Source of the DNA: G965247265 sp965247265
Lineage (GTDB): Bacteria > Pseudomonadota > Gammaproteobacteria > UBA4575
Reading direction: 5' to 3'
Length of the DNA stretch: 64,000 nucleotides
Assembly (NCBI GenBank): GCA_965247265.1
Contig: OZ252002.1
Span: forward strand, 2,542,001 to 2,606,000
Positions 56,353 through 64,000 of the stretch are shown in pieces. The notes below the pieces were generated by a model, which worked only from the letters and a program-made list of their open reading frames with translations, was not told the origin of the DNA and did not search any database. The position numbers were made by a program, and so were the translations under genes. Position 1 is the stretch's first letter, and every line of letters begins with the position of its first letter.

Positions 56353-56378
56353 TTTCCGATTTGGGCCGGGCGGACATT
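56353..56378. repeat. Palindromic TCCGC intergenic repeat, copy C (inverted)
   Basis: On the minus strand: ATGTCCG, an internal CCCGGCCCAAA region, CGGAAAT; one mismatch in seven pairs. The first arm AATGTCCGC matches copies A and B but in the opposite orientation. It lies 10 bases before the end of the exonuclease gene, in the gap after the isochorismatase gene. Confidence 0.5.
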
Positions 56379-56387
56379 GGCCGTGAT

Positions 56388-57155
56388 CTATTTCCAGGCT
56401 TCTAAAAAGTCTACAAGATGCTCTGCTTTCGATTGTGATAAGTTTTCTCTTACTTGCTGACATCTTTTTTCATATTGTTTTTCATATAACTTGCCACGCA
56501 TAAGTTCAAAACGAAGAAATACCAAATAAGTATTCAACACATCTGTTTCACAATAATCGCGAATCGATTTTAAGTCTCCATTCATATACGTTTCACAAAC
56601 TTTACTACCATCCATTCCTAACTTACCAGGGAAACCTAGCATGGTTGCAATATGATCCAATTTTGCAAATGCACGCGGTTGATATGCGGCAATCACATCC
56701 ATTAAATCAATATGCCTCCAATGAAATCGGCCCAGATAGTTATTGTAACGAAAGCTAGTATCCTCATCGCCTACTTGCCAATAGAAATTTGCCTCAACTT
56801 TGTGTAATAAAGAACGATAATGAATCACTGGCAAATCAAACCCACCTCCATTCCAAGATACAATAGTTGGGTTGTATTTTTCTAACCCATCATAAAAACG
56901 AACCAGTAATTCTTTTTCAGTGGAGTCTTCGCTACCCAACGACCAAACTTTAAAATTATCCTCCGATGGTAATACTGCTGATATAGCCACAATCTTCTGC
57001 AAATAATGCGGCATGAATTCGCTGCCCGTTTGCTGATTACGCAGATGCTCTATAGCTTTAATAACGTCTTTATCAGACAATCCCTCAAGATTATGAATTT
57101 TTTTACTTGATTCAATATCAGGAACAGTTTCAATATCAAATACGAGAGTATTCAT
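56388..57155 (-). CDS. PolB-like 3'-5' exonuclease (DEDDy, ribonuclease H-like fold)
   Basis: A 255-residue predicted exonuclease related to the proofreading domain of family B polymerases. Exo I is LVFDIETVPD (two acidic residues), Exo II is VSWNGGGFDLPVIHYRSL and Exo III is RDYCETDVLNTYLVF with the Asp; the Tyr at that motif indicates the DEDDy class. No polymerase domain is present. Its biological role is not known. It starts 17 bases after cysM and appears to be the last gene in the lepB-to-cysM array. Confidence 0.85.
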   Translation of the reverse strand: MNTLVFDIETVPDIESSKKIHNLEGLSDKDVIKAIEHLRNQQTGSEFMPHYLQKIVAISAVLPSEDNFKVWSLGSEDSTEKELLVRFYDGLEKYNPTIVSWNGGGFDLPVIHYRSLLHKVEANFYWQVGDEDTSFRYNNYLGRFHWRHIDLMDVIAAYQPRAFAKLDHIATMLGFPGKLGMDGSKVCETYMNGDLKSIRDYCETDVLNTYLVFLRFELMRGKLYEKQYEKRCQQVRENLSQSKAEHLVDFLEAWK

Positions 57156-57172
57156 CTAGAAAATATTAATAA

Positions 57173-58069
57173 CTATTCTTTTTCTGAAAATAGACCAGTT
57201 GAAAGATAACGATCACCTCGATCACAAATAATTGTGACGATTACTTTATTTTGTAATTGCTCAGATATCTTTAGCGCAGCAGCTATTGCGCCGCCTGATG
57301 AAATTCCACAAAATATCCCCTCTTCCTTGCTGAGTCTACGCATCATATTTTCTGCTTCTTGTTGCGTTACGCTGACAACCTGATCGACCGCGCTCGCATC
57401 AAATATTTTTGGAACGTATTTCTCAGACCATTTTCGAATCCCTGGGATTTTTGAACCCTCAGAAGGTTCAACACCAACAATTTGAATCTCAGTATTCTTT
57501 TCTTTAAGAAATTGAGATGTGCCCATGATTGTCCCGGTAGTCCCCATTGCACTTACAAAATGAGAAACCTTTCCTTCAGTATCTCTCCAAATTTCAGGTC
57601 CAGTAGTGTTGTAGTGTGCGAGAGGATTATCTGGGTTCGCAAACTGATTTAGCACTTTCCCTTTACCTTCAGTTTGCATTTGCAATGCTAAATCTCGTGC
57701 ACCTTCCATCCCTTCTTCTGCAGTTACCAAGATCAATTCTGCGCCAAAGGCTTGCATGGATGCGCGACGCTCCAGGCTCATGTTATCTGGCATGATCAGC
57801 TTCATACTATAGCCTTTCATTGCTGCTACCATTGCTAAAGCAATACCAGTATTGCCACTGGTTGCCTCTATTAAGCTATTGCCGGGTTTAATTTCGCCAC
57901 GTTTTTCGGCTTCTAAAATCATACTCAATGCAGGTCGATCTTTTACAGAACCTGCAGGATTATTACCTTCTAATTTTCCTAAGATAAGATTTGACGTCTC
58001 GACCGATAGGCGCTGCAACCGCACCAACGGAGTGTTACCAACAAATTTTTCTATCGTAGGAAAATTCAC
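57173..58069 (-). CDS. cysM: Cysteine synthase B (O-acetylserine sulfhydrylase)
   Basis: PLP enzyme making cysteine from O-acetylserine and sulfide or thiosulfate. The 298 residues have the PLP Lys in NPAGSVKDRPALSM, the substrate loop EATSGNTGIALA, SAMGTTGTIMG and GISSGGAIAAAL. CysM is preferred to CysK because of the length, the RPA after the Lys, and the ending DRGDRYLSTGLF. It is 21 bases after acpS. Confidence 0.93.
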   Translation of the reverse strand: MNFPTIEKFVGNTPLVRLQRLSVETSNLILGKLEGNNPAGSVKDRPALSMILEAEKRGEIKPGNSLIEATSGNTGIALAMVAAMKGYSMKLIMPDNMSLERRASMQAFGAELILVTAEEGMEGARDLALQMQTEGKGKVLNQFANPDNPLAHYNTTGPEIWRDTEGKVSHFVSAMGTTGTIMGTSQFLKEKNTEIQIVGVEPSEGSKIPGIRKWSEKYVPKIFDASAVDQVVSVTQQEAENMMRRLSKEEGIFCGISSGGAIAAALKISEQLQNKVIVTIICDRGDRYLSTGLFSEKE

Positions 58070-58090
58070 GTTAAATTCATTTTAATTAGT

Positions 58091-58477
58091 TTAGCAATCA
58101 TTCTCGATAATCAGCGCTTGAGCAACAGCATATTTAGTTTCATCCGCAATACTAATATGCACCTCTAATTTTTGCGCTTCTATTTGACTTGCAAACTCAG
58201 TAGTAAATTCCAGCAATGGCTTACCATTTTCATCATGTGTCACATACATACTGCGCCAATGCACCTTGCCACGGATTCCTGTTCCGAGTGCTTTAACAAA
58301 TGCCTCTTTGACTGCGAATCGTTTAGCAATAAACTCTACTTTATTTATATTTACTTCTAGTTCTTTTAATTCTTCATTGTGTAAAATCTTAGAAGCAAAT
58401 CCATTTGCATAGCGATTAAAGTTTTTTTCTATACGGGCAATCTCAACAATATCAATTCCAGTGCCTCGTATTTTCAT
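58091..58477 (-). CDS. acpS: Holo-[acyl-carrier-protein] synthase
   Basis: Transfers phosphopantetheine from CoA to apo-ACP. The 128 residues have IRGTGIDIVEIARIEKNF (metal Asp) and FIAKRFAVKEAFVKALGTGI (metal Glu, catalytic region). It follows pdxJ, as in E. coli. Confidence 0.95.
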   Translation of the reverse strand: MKIRGTGIDIVEIARIEKNFNRYANGFASKILHNEELKELEVNINKVEFIAKRFAVKEAFVKALGTGIRGKVHWRSMYVTHDENGKPLLEFTTEFASQIEAQKLEVHISIADETKYAVAQALIIENDC

Positions 58478-58509
58478 TATATTTATATTTAATTTATTTA
58501 AGTAACTAG

Positions 58510-59241
58510 CTAAAATGAGCTATCCATTGCTGTACGCATTTCTTGAACTGCTTTTTCCAAACCCACGAATAATGCGCGCGCAACAATTGAGTGGCCTATA
58601 TTAAGCTCATACATACCCTTAATATTTACTATAGAGGATACATTAGTACAGTGTAGCCCATGGCCCGCATTAACTATCAAGCCCGCACTACTTGCATAAG
58701 TAGCAGCATTTTTAATTCTTTCTAACTCTTTGATCTGCTCATCACCTTTTACATTAGCATATGTTCCAGTATGTAGCTCAACAACCGATGCGCCTGTTTC
58801 TGCAGCAGCATCAATAATTTGCATATCCGGTTCAATAAATAGTGAAACAGTAACATTTCCATCCTTCAACGCTGTTACAAGTTCTTTTATTCGCGCTTGA
58901 TGTGTAATGACATCTAAACCACCTTCTGTAGTTAGCTCTTGTCTTTTTTCCGGAACAATACAACAATTTTTAGGCTTCACATCTAATGCAATATCTCTCA
59001 TTTCATCAGTTGCAGCCATTTCTAAATTCATATTTGTCTGGATTGTCTCTTTTGCAAGATAGACATCTTCATCCTGAATATGTCGTCTATCTTCTCGCAA
59101 ATGCATGGTGATACCATCTGCACCTCCAGATTCCGCCATCTCAATCGCTTTTTTTAAGCTTGGATATGTCGTTAATCGTGCCTGACGAATTGTTATGACA
59201 TGGTCAAGATTTACTCCAAGTCGTACGCGTTGTTGGAACAT
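58510..59241 (-). CDS. pdxJ: Pyridoxine 5'-phosphate synthase
   Basis: Closes the pyridoxine ring in the DXP-dependent vitamin B6 pathway. The 243 residues form a TIM barrel with LGVNLDHVITIRQARLTTYP, GADGITMHLREDRRHIQD, VELHTGTYAN and VNAGHGLHCTNV, all highly conserved in PdxJ. It lies between recO and acpS. Confidence 0.96.
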   Translation of the reverse strand: MFQQRVRLGVNLDHVITIRQARLTTYPSLKKAIEMAESGGADGITMHLREDRRHIQDEDVYLAKETIQTNMNLEMAATDEMRDIALDVKPKNCCIVPEKRQELTTEGGLDVITHQARIKELVTALKDGNVTVSLFIEPDMQIIDAAAETGASVVELHTGTYANVKGDEQIKELERIKNAATYASSAGLIVNAGHGLHCTNVSSIVNIKGMYELNIGHSIVARALFVGLEKAVQEMRTAMDSSF

Positions 59242-59276
59242 AACAAATTATTTTACTAACTATTATTATTCGGCGA

Positions 59277-59975
59277 TTACACCTGCAAAAATTGCAGAAT
59301 TTCCCTGCTATGCAAAGATCGACTGTCTAAATGCCAATTAATGATCCCTCGCATGAGATGATTTGCCTCTTTTAAGCAATTTGAATCCATATGCAGTGGC
59401 GACTGAAGTGCGACTAAAGTGGCTCCTTCCACAATATTCCAAGCAGTGCTTTTATGCTTCACCTTTGCCGGCCCAATCCCAACATCATAGCGATAATAGC
59501 AATTCTCTTGAATGGGTGTCTCATGGTCCATTTCTTTATCCAAAGAAAGCCCATAGCCAATGATAGATAGTAGTTCTACCTCAAACAAACGTAAAAGTTT
59601 TTCCTGACTTGTATTATCGTTTAATAACCCAATTACATTTTTATAAAGATTATACATATCCTTGCTTGGACTAGATTTTGGAACAAGCTTTAGAATTAGT
59701 TCGTTCAGGTACATACCTAAAATACACTTATTAGGCTGCATAATTAGCTTTGATCCATCTGTTTCAATATGTGTGAGCGTATATAAATCTCCTTTACCTG
59801 CCCAGGATATTATTAATGGTGTAAATAATAAGTCCAAGGACGCGTTATTTCTACTCGCGCCACGATGCACACAAGAAATTAAACCATGCTCCAAAGTTAG
59901 AGCTTCTATTATTAAGCTTGATTCTTTATACCGCCTAGTGTGCATACAATATGCTTGTTGTAAAAATATTCTCAT
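59277..59975 (-). CDS. recO: DNA repair protein RecO
   Basis: Loads RecA on SSB-coated gaps with RecR (RecFOR pathway). The 232 residues start with the OB fold (QQAYCMHTRRYKESSLIIEA; LTLEHGLISCVHRGASR), then an all-helical domain (NELILKLVPKSSPSKDMYNL). No Cys4 zinc finger is visible, as in E. coli RecO. It follows era by 18 bases. Confidence 0.92.
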   Translation of the reverse strand: MRIFLQQAYCMHTRRYKESSLIIEALTLEHGLISCVHRGASRNNASLDLLFTPLIISWAGKGDLYTLTHIETDGSKLIMQPNKCILGMYLNELILKLVPKSSPSKDMYNLYKNVIGLLNDNTSQEKLLRLFEVELLSIIGYGLSLDKEMDHETPIQENCYYRYDVGIGPAKVKHKSTAWNIVEGATLVALQSPLHMDSNCLKEANHLMRGIINWHLDSRSLHSREILQFLQV

Positions 59976-59993
59976 TCATACATCTCTCAATTT

Positions 59994-60881
59994 CTAATTT
60001 TCAAACTGAGAAACAACATCTTGCTTATCTTGCCAACTTTGTTTAACTTTAACCCACGTTTTTAACATTACTTTTCTACCAAATACTTTTTCTAGCTTTA
60101 CTCTGGCATGCTCGCCAATTTTTTTTAGCTTTAACCCTTTACCACCTATCACAATTGGTTTTTGACTTTCTTTTTCAACCCATATAATAACGCCAATCAT
60201 CACAAGATCTTCTTTAAACTCAAACTCTTCAACTTTAGTGTAAATTGCGTAAGGCATTTCTTTATGCAATTGCAACATCGCAGCCCCACGCACAATTTCT
60301 GAAATTATGAACTCGTCATCTCGATCCAATTTTACATTTTCAGGAAATAGAAATTCAGATTCAGGAACAAATTTGCACAATTCCTTTGTCAATGCATCAG
60401 TATTTGTATTATAAAGCGCGGAGAGCGGAATAATACTTAAAAAGTTGTGGCGCGATTTTGTTTTTTCAAGAATAGGTAATAATTTTTCTTTTTCGCTGAT
60501 TTTATCGATCTTATTTATAATTAACATTGTGGGTCGATTTGCTATCTTTATTTGATTTAGTAAATACTCATCCTCATCATTCCATTGATCTAATTCGACA
60601 ATCATCAAAATAATATCCACATCCTGTAATGACGAAAGTGCATTGCGGACAAGTACTTTACTAATTAAACGTTTATTGCCAAGTTGAATACCAGGTGTAT
60701 CAATCAGTATTAATTGGCATTGACCTATACAAAGAATACCGCGAATATTATGCCGAGTCGTTTGTGGTTTATGCGTTGCAATAGAAAGCTCCTCTCCCAG
60801 CACTGAATTAAATAATGTAGATTTCCCTGCATTAGCACGACCTACTATGGCAACAAAACCACATCGTCTCTTATTTGTCAT
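59994..60881 (-). CDS. era: GTPase Era
   Basis: Essential GTPase for 16S rRNA maturation and 30S assembly. The 295 residues show G1 GRANAGKSTLFN, the switch region QTTRHNIRGI, G3 DTPG, G4 NKID and a C-terminal KH domain with VIGGKGLKLKKIGEHAR. It lies 15 bases after rnc, the classic rnc-era pair. Confidence 0.96.
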   Translation of the reverse strand: MTNKRRCGFVAIVGRANAGKSTLFNSVLGEELSIATHKPQTTRHNIRGILCIGQCQLILIDTPGIQLGNKRLISKVLVRNALSSLQDVDIILMIVELDQWNDEDEYLLNQIKIANRPTMLIINKIDKISEKEKLLPILEKTKSRHNFLSIIPLSALYNTNTDALTKELCKFVPESEFLFPENVKLDRDDEFIISEIVRGAAMLQLHKEMPYAIYTKVEEFEFKEDLVMIGVIIWVEKESQKPIVIGGKGLKLKKIGEHARVKLEKVFGRKVMLKTWVKVKQSWQDKQDVVSQFEN

Positions 60882-60896
60882 ATAAAATAATTTATT

Positions 60897-61568
60897 TCAC
60901 GCTATATGATTATCAACAATATGCACATATGCCTGTTCCGCTGCATGTTGTTCTGCGCGACGAAGACTTTTCGCGCTGCCAACAAAAACATTTGTATATC
61001 CACTGACCTCACAAGCTACAGTAAATGTCTCGTTTCCAGATTTTCCAACTCTTTCACGCAAGGTATATATAGGTAGATCCATCCCCCTTGACTGTAATAA
61101 TTCCTGCAAACGAGTTTTCGCATCTTTGAGTTGGTCCATCGATGGGATGGTTTCAAACCTTGTTTTATAAAGGCTATAAATAAATAAACGAACCTGTTCT
61201 ATACCTTTTGATAAATACGTAGCGCCAATAAGCGCTTCTAGTGCATCTGCTAAAATGGAAGCACGCTGCACACCACCTGACTTTAGTTCTCCTGACCCCA
61301 ATATAAGATAATCCCCAAGATTATATTCACGTGCAATTTCTGCAAGTGTATCTTTTTTAACTAGATATGCTCGTATCCGAGTAAGGTCACCTTCAGGATT
61401 ATCTGGGTACTGTTCAAACAACCATTCAGCGATAATGAATCCTAATAAAGAATCACCAAGATATTCTAAGCGTTCATAATTTCTAGCGCTGACGCTTCGA
61501 TGTGTGAGTGCTTGCCGGCAATACTCCGAACTTACAAAGTTTTCTCCTAGTAAATCAACAAGACTCAA
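60897..61568 (-). CDS. rnc: Ribonuclease III
   Basis: Double-strand RNA endonuclease for rRNA processing and mRNA turnover. The 223 residues have the signature YERLEYLGDSLLGFIIAEWL, the second acidic site in LADALEALIGATYL, and a C-terminal dsRNA-binding domain (DAKTRLQELLQSRG to the end). Its ATG overlaps the TGA/TAA end of the DUF4845 gene by 4 bases. Confidence 0.96.
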   Translation of the reverse strand: MSLVDLLGENFVSSEYCRQALTHRSVSARNYERLEYLGDSLLGFIIAEWLFEQYPDNPEGDLTRIRAYLVKKDTLAEIAREYNLGDYLILGSGELKSGGVQRASILADALEALIGATYLSKGIEQVRLFIYSLYKTRFETIPSMDQLKDAKTRLQELLQSRGMDLPIYTLRERVGKSGNETFTVACEVSGYTNVFVGSAKSLRRAEQHAAEQAYVHIVDNHIA

Positions 61569-61949
61569 TTTTTTGAATTTTTAGTGAGTGTATGCCGATA
61601 ATCAAACATTACTACGCCATCTAAATTTGAAATAAGAGACACTCGTACTTCATAGTCTATTCCAAATTCAACATTGCGTTTGTCTACGTTATAAATAAAA
61701 TCTTCTTTTTTAACATCAGAAATATTATTAATATACAATCGTCGATCAATAAGATCCCAAAGCTGCTTCTTGTTTGGTTGTTTACCTTGCATCTCAACTG
61801 CAAGATCTTCTATAACTTTTTTTTGCCGCTAGCCCCCGATAATAAACCGGGAATAATTTAATTCCAATCATGAATAAAAAGCCTATCAGAGCCAATATGA
61901 GCACCCAAAATACAAATGATGCGCCCTGCTGTTTTCTTAAATTCATCAT
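61565..61949 (-). pseudogene. DUF4845 membrane protein gene with a +1 shift in an A8 run
   Basis: From the ATG at 61949 the frame reads MMNLRKQQGASFVFWVLILA, one membrane segment, then KLFPVYYRGLAAKK, and soon stops at TGA after SYRRSCS. In the next frame the chain continues VIEDLAVEMQGKQPNKKQLW, then WDLIDRRLYINN and FGIDYEVRVSLISNLDGVV to the stop at 61565. This is the normal DUF4845 layout between lepB and rnc. Both parts join if the eight A (61817-61824 on the complement) are read as seven. The total length, 385 bases, is 128 codons plus one base. Transcriptional slippage on A8 could make the full protein, or it is a sequence error or a decayed gene. An ATG at 61792 gives the C-terminal part alone. 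Confidence 0.85.
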
Positions 61950-61964
61950 ATTAATACCCTAACT

Positions 61965-62828
61965 TTAAATAATTTTTTTGCCCACACGCTTAAAGTCAAA
62001 TTTTTTCCCTGCATAATCCCAATTCATCCATACTAAAAACGCACGTCCAACTAAATTTTCCTCTGGCACAAATCCCCATCTTCGACTGTCACTACTATGG
62101 TCTCGATTATCGCCCATCACGAAATAATGATTTTCTGGAACCGAATACTCACTCGGATTACTTAATTGCCCAGGAATTTTAAAATTAGACTGCTTGATTA
62201 ATATACCATGTAAAACGGTTTCCAAATCCTCATTTAGAATTTCGGTCCCATTCATAACGCTGTTCGCGCCTTCGCCATGAAATACACCATTTTGCTTTTG
62301 ATCGATTCGTTTTCCATTGATGTATAAAATTTTATCTTTGTAAATTATTTTATCACCAGGCAAACCAATTACCCTCTTAATATAATCATCTGATGGCTTT
62401 TTTGGAAATCTAAACACCGCCACATCCCCACGCTTTGGTGCACCAATTTGAAAAACCTTTGTGTGCATTACTGGCAATCTAATCCCATAAGAAAACTTAT
62501 TCACTAATATAAAATCACCATGCAATAAAGTAGGCATCATAGAACCAGACGGTATTCGAAATGGCTCAGCAATAAATGATCGAAGAATAAGAACGATCAA
62601 TAAAATTGGGAAAAATGACTTGCTAATCTCCAGATACCAAGGTTCGTGGTATTCTTTGTCGGAAGGCTTAGCATCTTCTTGATTATGTCTTGAATTATAC
62701 GATTTTTCTAATGCATTTTTTCTCCGCTTATTACCTAACAACAATTTATCAAGCACCCAGATGAGTCCGGTCAAAAAAGCACCTATCACTAAGGCAAGTT
62801 CTAAATCAAAGTGAATATCGAATGACAT
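61965..62828 (-). CDS. lepB: Signal peptidase I
   Basis: Membrane endopeptidase that cuts signal peptides of exported proteins. The 287 residues have two N-terminal membrane segments (about 10-30 and 70-90) and periplasmic catalytic boxes: FRIPSGSMMPTLLHGD with the nucleophilic Ser, YIKRVIGLPGDKI with the Lys, and MGDNRDHSSDSRRWG. It leads the lepB-DUF4845-rnc-era-recO-pdxJ-acpS-cysM array. Confidence 0.96.
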   Translation of the reverse strand: MSFDIHFDLELALVIGAFLTGLIWVLDKLLLGNKRRKNALEKSYNSRHNQEDAKPSDKEYHEPWYLEISKSFFPILLIVLILRSFIAEPFRIPSGSMMPTLLHGDFILVNKFSYGIRLPVMHTKVFQIGAPKRGDVAVFRFPKKPSDDYIKRVIGLPGDKIIYKDKILYINGKRIDQKQNGVFHGEGANSVMNGTEILNEDLETVLHGILIKQSNFKIPGQLSNPSEYSVPENHYFVMGDNRDHSSDSRRWGFVPEENLVGRAFLVWMNWDYAGKKFDFKRVGKKII

Positions 62829-62884
62829 AGATTTTCTTTTAGTTGCATTGACTTTATTCAGGCACCGATTTAGGTACCTGCTAT

Positions 62885-62913
62885 CTAATAATCAAATAAT
62901 GGAATACTGTAAA
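62885..62913 (-). promoter_or_regulatory. Candidate promoter for the lepB operon
   Basis: Minus strand: -35 TTTACA (62908-62913, five of six), 17-base spacer, -10 TATTAG (62885-62890, four of six). It ends 56 bases before the lepB ATG. No better pair was seen in the gap up to the tRNA gene. Confidence 0.45.
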
Positions 62914-62958
62914 TTTGCGGGATAAAAAACCACTTCGGGCGTAAGTATAGAAGTTATA

Positions 62959-62985
62959 GTCGGTAAGTGCGAGCTCACAACCGAC
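62959..62985. other. Hairpin between tRNA-Pro and lepB
   Basis: GTCGGT (62959-62964), AA, GTG, CGAGCT loop, CAC, A, ACCGAC (62980-62985). It is located 36 bases after the 3' end of tRNA-Pro in its direction of transcription. No T-run follows directly; a weaker ACTTC/GAAGT stem followed by six T lies further on, near 62930-62955, and may be the actual tRNA terminator. Confidence 0.45.
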
Positions 62986-63020
62986 CATTAGTAAAATTTT
63001 AGCCACTATGAAAATGGCTT

Positions 63021-63097
63021 TGGTCGGGGTGAGAGGATTTGAACCTCCGACCACCGCAACCCCATTGCGGTGCGCTACCAGGCTGCGCTACACCCCG
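63021..63097 (-). tRNA. tRNA-Pro (anticodon GGG)
   Basis: A full cloverleaf of 77 bases with encoded CCA: acceptor CGGGGTG paired with CACCCCG, D arm GCGCAGCCTGGTAGCGC, anticodon stem CCGCA/TGCGG around the loop ATGGGGT (anticodon GGG), T arm GGAGGTTCAAATCCTC. It resembles E. coli proL. It reads proline CCC and CCT codons. It follows the pheT-ihfA-merR genes, a common gammaproteobacterial context. Confidence 0.97.
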
Positions 63098-63138
63098 ATA
63101 ATGTCCACAGAATTAAATGAAAATTATAAACAGAAATA

Positions 63139-63495
63139 TTAACGTTTTAAAACGTGGAGCAAATCTTCAAGCTCTACGCGTAACTGATGTACCAGCTGTT
63201 GGCTTTGGTTATTGTCTTTTTTGGTATCTGGACCAGCAAGTTTTTGTCTCGCCCCACCTATGGTGTAGCCTTGTTCGTATAATAGACTGCGAATTTGTCT
63301 AATAAGGATCACATCGTGTCGCTGATAATAACGGCGATTTCCACGTCGCTTTACTGGCTTCAATGATGGGAACTCTTGTTCCCAATAGCGTAAGACATGG
63401 GGTTTGACGCCACAAAGCTCACTTACTTCACCGATTGTAAAATAGCGTTTCCCTGGAATCGCTGGCAATTTATTATTATTGTTGATTTCTAGCAT
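63139..63495 (-). CDS. MerR family transcriptional regulator
   Basis: A 118-residue regulator with a winged helix-turn-helix at the N-terminus: KRYFTIGEVSELCGVKPHVL, RYWEQEFPSLKPVKRRGNRR, YYQRHDVILIRQI. The C-terminal part is a short helix with QSQQLVHQLRVELEDLLHVL, likely a dimerisation coil, and no Cys effector site, so it is not a metal sensor. It overlaps ihfA by 20 bases, the usual pheT-ihfA-merR order. Target unknown. Confidence 0.88.
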   Translation of the reverse strand: MLEINNNNKLPAIPGKRYFTIGEVSELCGVKPHVLRYWEQEFPSLKPVKRRGNRRYYQRHDVILIRQIRSLLYEQGYTIGGARQKLAGPDTKKDNNQSQQLVHQLRVELEDLLHVLKR

Positions 63496-63775
63496 ATGCC
63501 TCGACTCTTGCTTTTAATTTCTGTCCAGGACGAAAAGTAACAACACGTCTTGCAGAAATTGGTATCTCTTCGCCAGTTTTAGGGTTTCTTCCTGGTCGTT
63601 GGTTTTTATCCCGTAAAATAAAATTACCAAAACCAGAAAGTTTCACCTCGTGGCCTTGCTCCAAGGCAAGTCGAACTTCTTCAAAGAATATTTCAACTAG
63701 TTCTTTAGCTTCACGCTTGTTGAGCCCTAACTCTTCAAACAAGTTTTCTGCCATGTCAGCTTTGGTTAGCGCCAT
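63476..63775 (-). CDS. ihfA: Integration host factor subunit alpha
   Basis: DNA-bending nucleoid protein, partner of IhfB. The 99 residues show MALTKADMAENLFEELGLNK, the beta-arm GFGNFILRDKNQRPGRNPKT with the intercalating Pro, and VVTFRPGQKLKARVE. IhfA, not HU or IhfB, is called from sequence and the pheT neighbour (5 bases upstream). Confidence 0.96.
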   Translation of the reverse strand: MALTKADMAENLFEELGLNKREAKELVEIFFEEVRLALEQGHEVKLSGFGNFILRDKNQRPGRNPKTGEEIPISARRVVTFRPGQKLKARVEAYARNQQ

Positions 63776-63780
63776 TTCAC

Positions 63781-64000
63781 TTAGCTTCTTATTTCTGCTC
63801 CAACTTTAATTTTAAGTTGAGAAATAATTAATGAGATTGTTTGTTCTATTTCTTTATCTGTAAGGGTGCGTGAAAACTCTTGTAAAATCAAGCTTAAAGA
63901 AATGCTTTTCTTAGATTTTGGTATACCTTTACCCGCATATACACTAAAGAATTCGATGTATTGTAAAAAAGGAATTTCAATTTGCTCAATGTTTGAACGA
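63781..64000 (-). CDS. pheT: Phenylalanyl-tRNA synthetase beta subunit (5' part outside window)
   Basis: Only the last 73 codons are present, running from the right edge to TAA at 63781. The sequence (FFSVYAGKGIPKSKKSISLS, then LILQEFSRTLTDKEI) is the C-terminal ferredoxin-like anticodon-binding domain of PheT. ihfA follows, which confirms the call. Confidence 0.93.
   Translation of the reverse strand, partial: RSNIEQIEIPFLQYIEFFSVYAGKGIPKSKKSISLSLILQEFSRTLTDKEIEQTISLIISQLKIKVGAEIRS

Noticed and set aside
62829..63138. tRNA-Pro as an integration site
   Set aside because: No integrase gene and no repeat of the tRNA 3' end were seen in the flanks.
1..64000. CRISPR arrays, insertion sequences, rRNA genes, riboswitches
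   Set aside because: Searched by eye for regular repeats, transposase motifs and conserved RNA cores; none found. A covariance-model search would be the decisive test for small RNAs.

Overview
This is an AT-rich chromosomal window, almost entirely housekeeping genes, from a low-GC gammaproteobacterium. The class call rests on gene order: parE-parC, xerD-dsbC, lptF-lptG divergent from pepA-holC-valS, pyrG-kdsA-eno-ftsB-ispD-ispF, yoaA-tsaB, rpsB-tsf-pyrH-frr-uppS-cdsA-dxr-rseP-bamA-skp, map-glnD-dapC-dapD-dapE, lepB-rnc-era-recO-pdxJ-acpS, and pheT-ihfA-merR-tRNA-Pro. Genus cannot be set from the sequence alone. No insertion sequence, prophage, CRISPR array or rRNA was seen.

Layout. 1-3.5 kb: topoisomerase IV (parC cut by the left edge). 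3.6-7 kb: a lone AddA-type helicase-nuclease. 7-11.5 kb: dsbC, xerD, an RDD membrane protein and the LPS-export permeases lptG/lptF. 11.6-16.9 kb: pepA, holC, a small conserved gene and valS. 16.9-26 kb: one long leftward array carrying pyrG, kdsA, eno, ftsB, ispD, ispF, yoaA, tsaB, a VOC protein, an exported protein and an interrupted DUF2007 gene. 26-32.6 kb: rnhB, dnaE, accA, tilS. 32.7-36.2 kb: the lipid A locus, rearranged. 36.2-46.6 kb: outer-membrane assembly, isoprenoid and phospholipid synthesis, and translation genes. 46.8-53.9 kb: map, glnD and the succinylase branch of lysine/diaminopimelate synthesis. 53.9-56.3 kb: a small accessory patch (a broken metallo-hydrolase and an isochorismatase-type hydrolase) bracketed by copies of a short palindrome. 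56.4-62.9 kb: an exonuclease, cysM, acpS, pdxJ, recO, era, rnc, a DUF4845 gene and lepB. 63-64 kb: tRNA-Pro, a MerR regulator, ihfA and the end of pheT.

The most notable points are these. (1) Ribosomal protein S2 carries a C-terminal extension of about 120 residues made of a Lys-rich linker and a helix-hairpin-helix domain. (2) The lipid A locus lacks lpxD, and lpxB is inverted together with a GnnA-like sugar dehydrogenase. (3) Four small dispensable genes are broken by single in-frame stops or single-base shifts (DUF2007, the YffB/Spx-like gene between dapD and dapE, a GntH-like metallo-hydrolase, and DUF4845 at an A8 run), while no essential gene is broken. None of these four is visible as one open frame; they were pieced together by translating across the lesions.

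Functionally the window joins envelope biogenesis (LPS, BamA, Skp, RseP, LepB, phospholipids, isoprenoid carrier), replication and repair (DnaE, HolC, YoaA, AddA, RecO, Topo IV, XerD), translation (ValS, S2, EF-Ts, RRF, TilS, TsaB, PheT, Map) and diaminopimelate supply for the cell wall.
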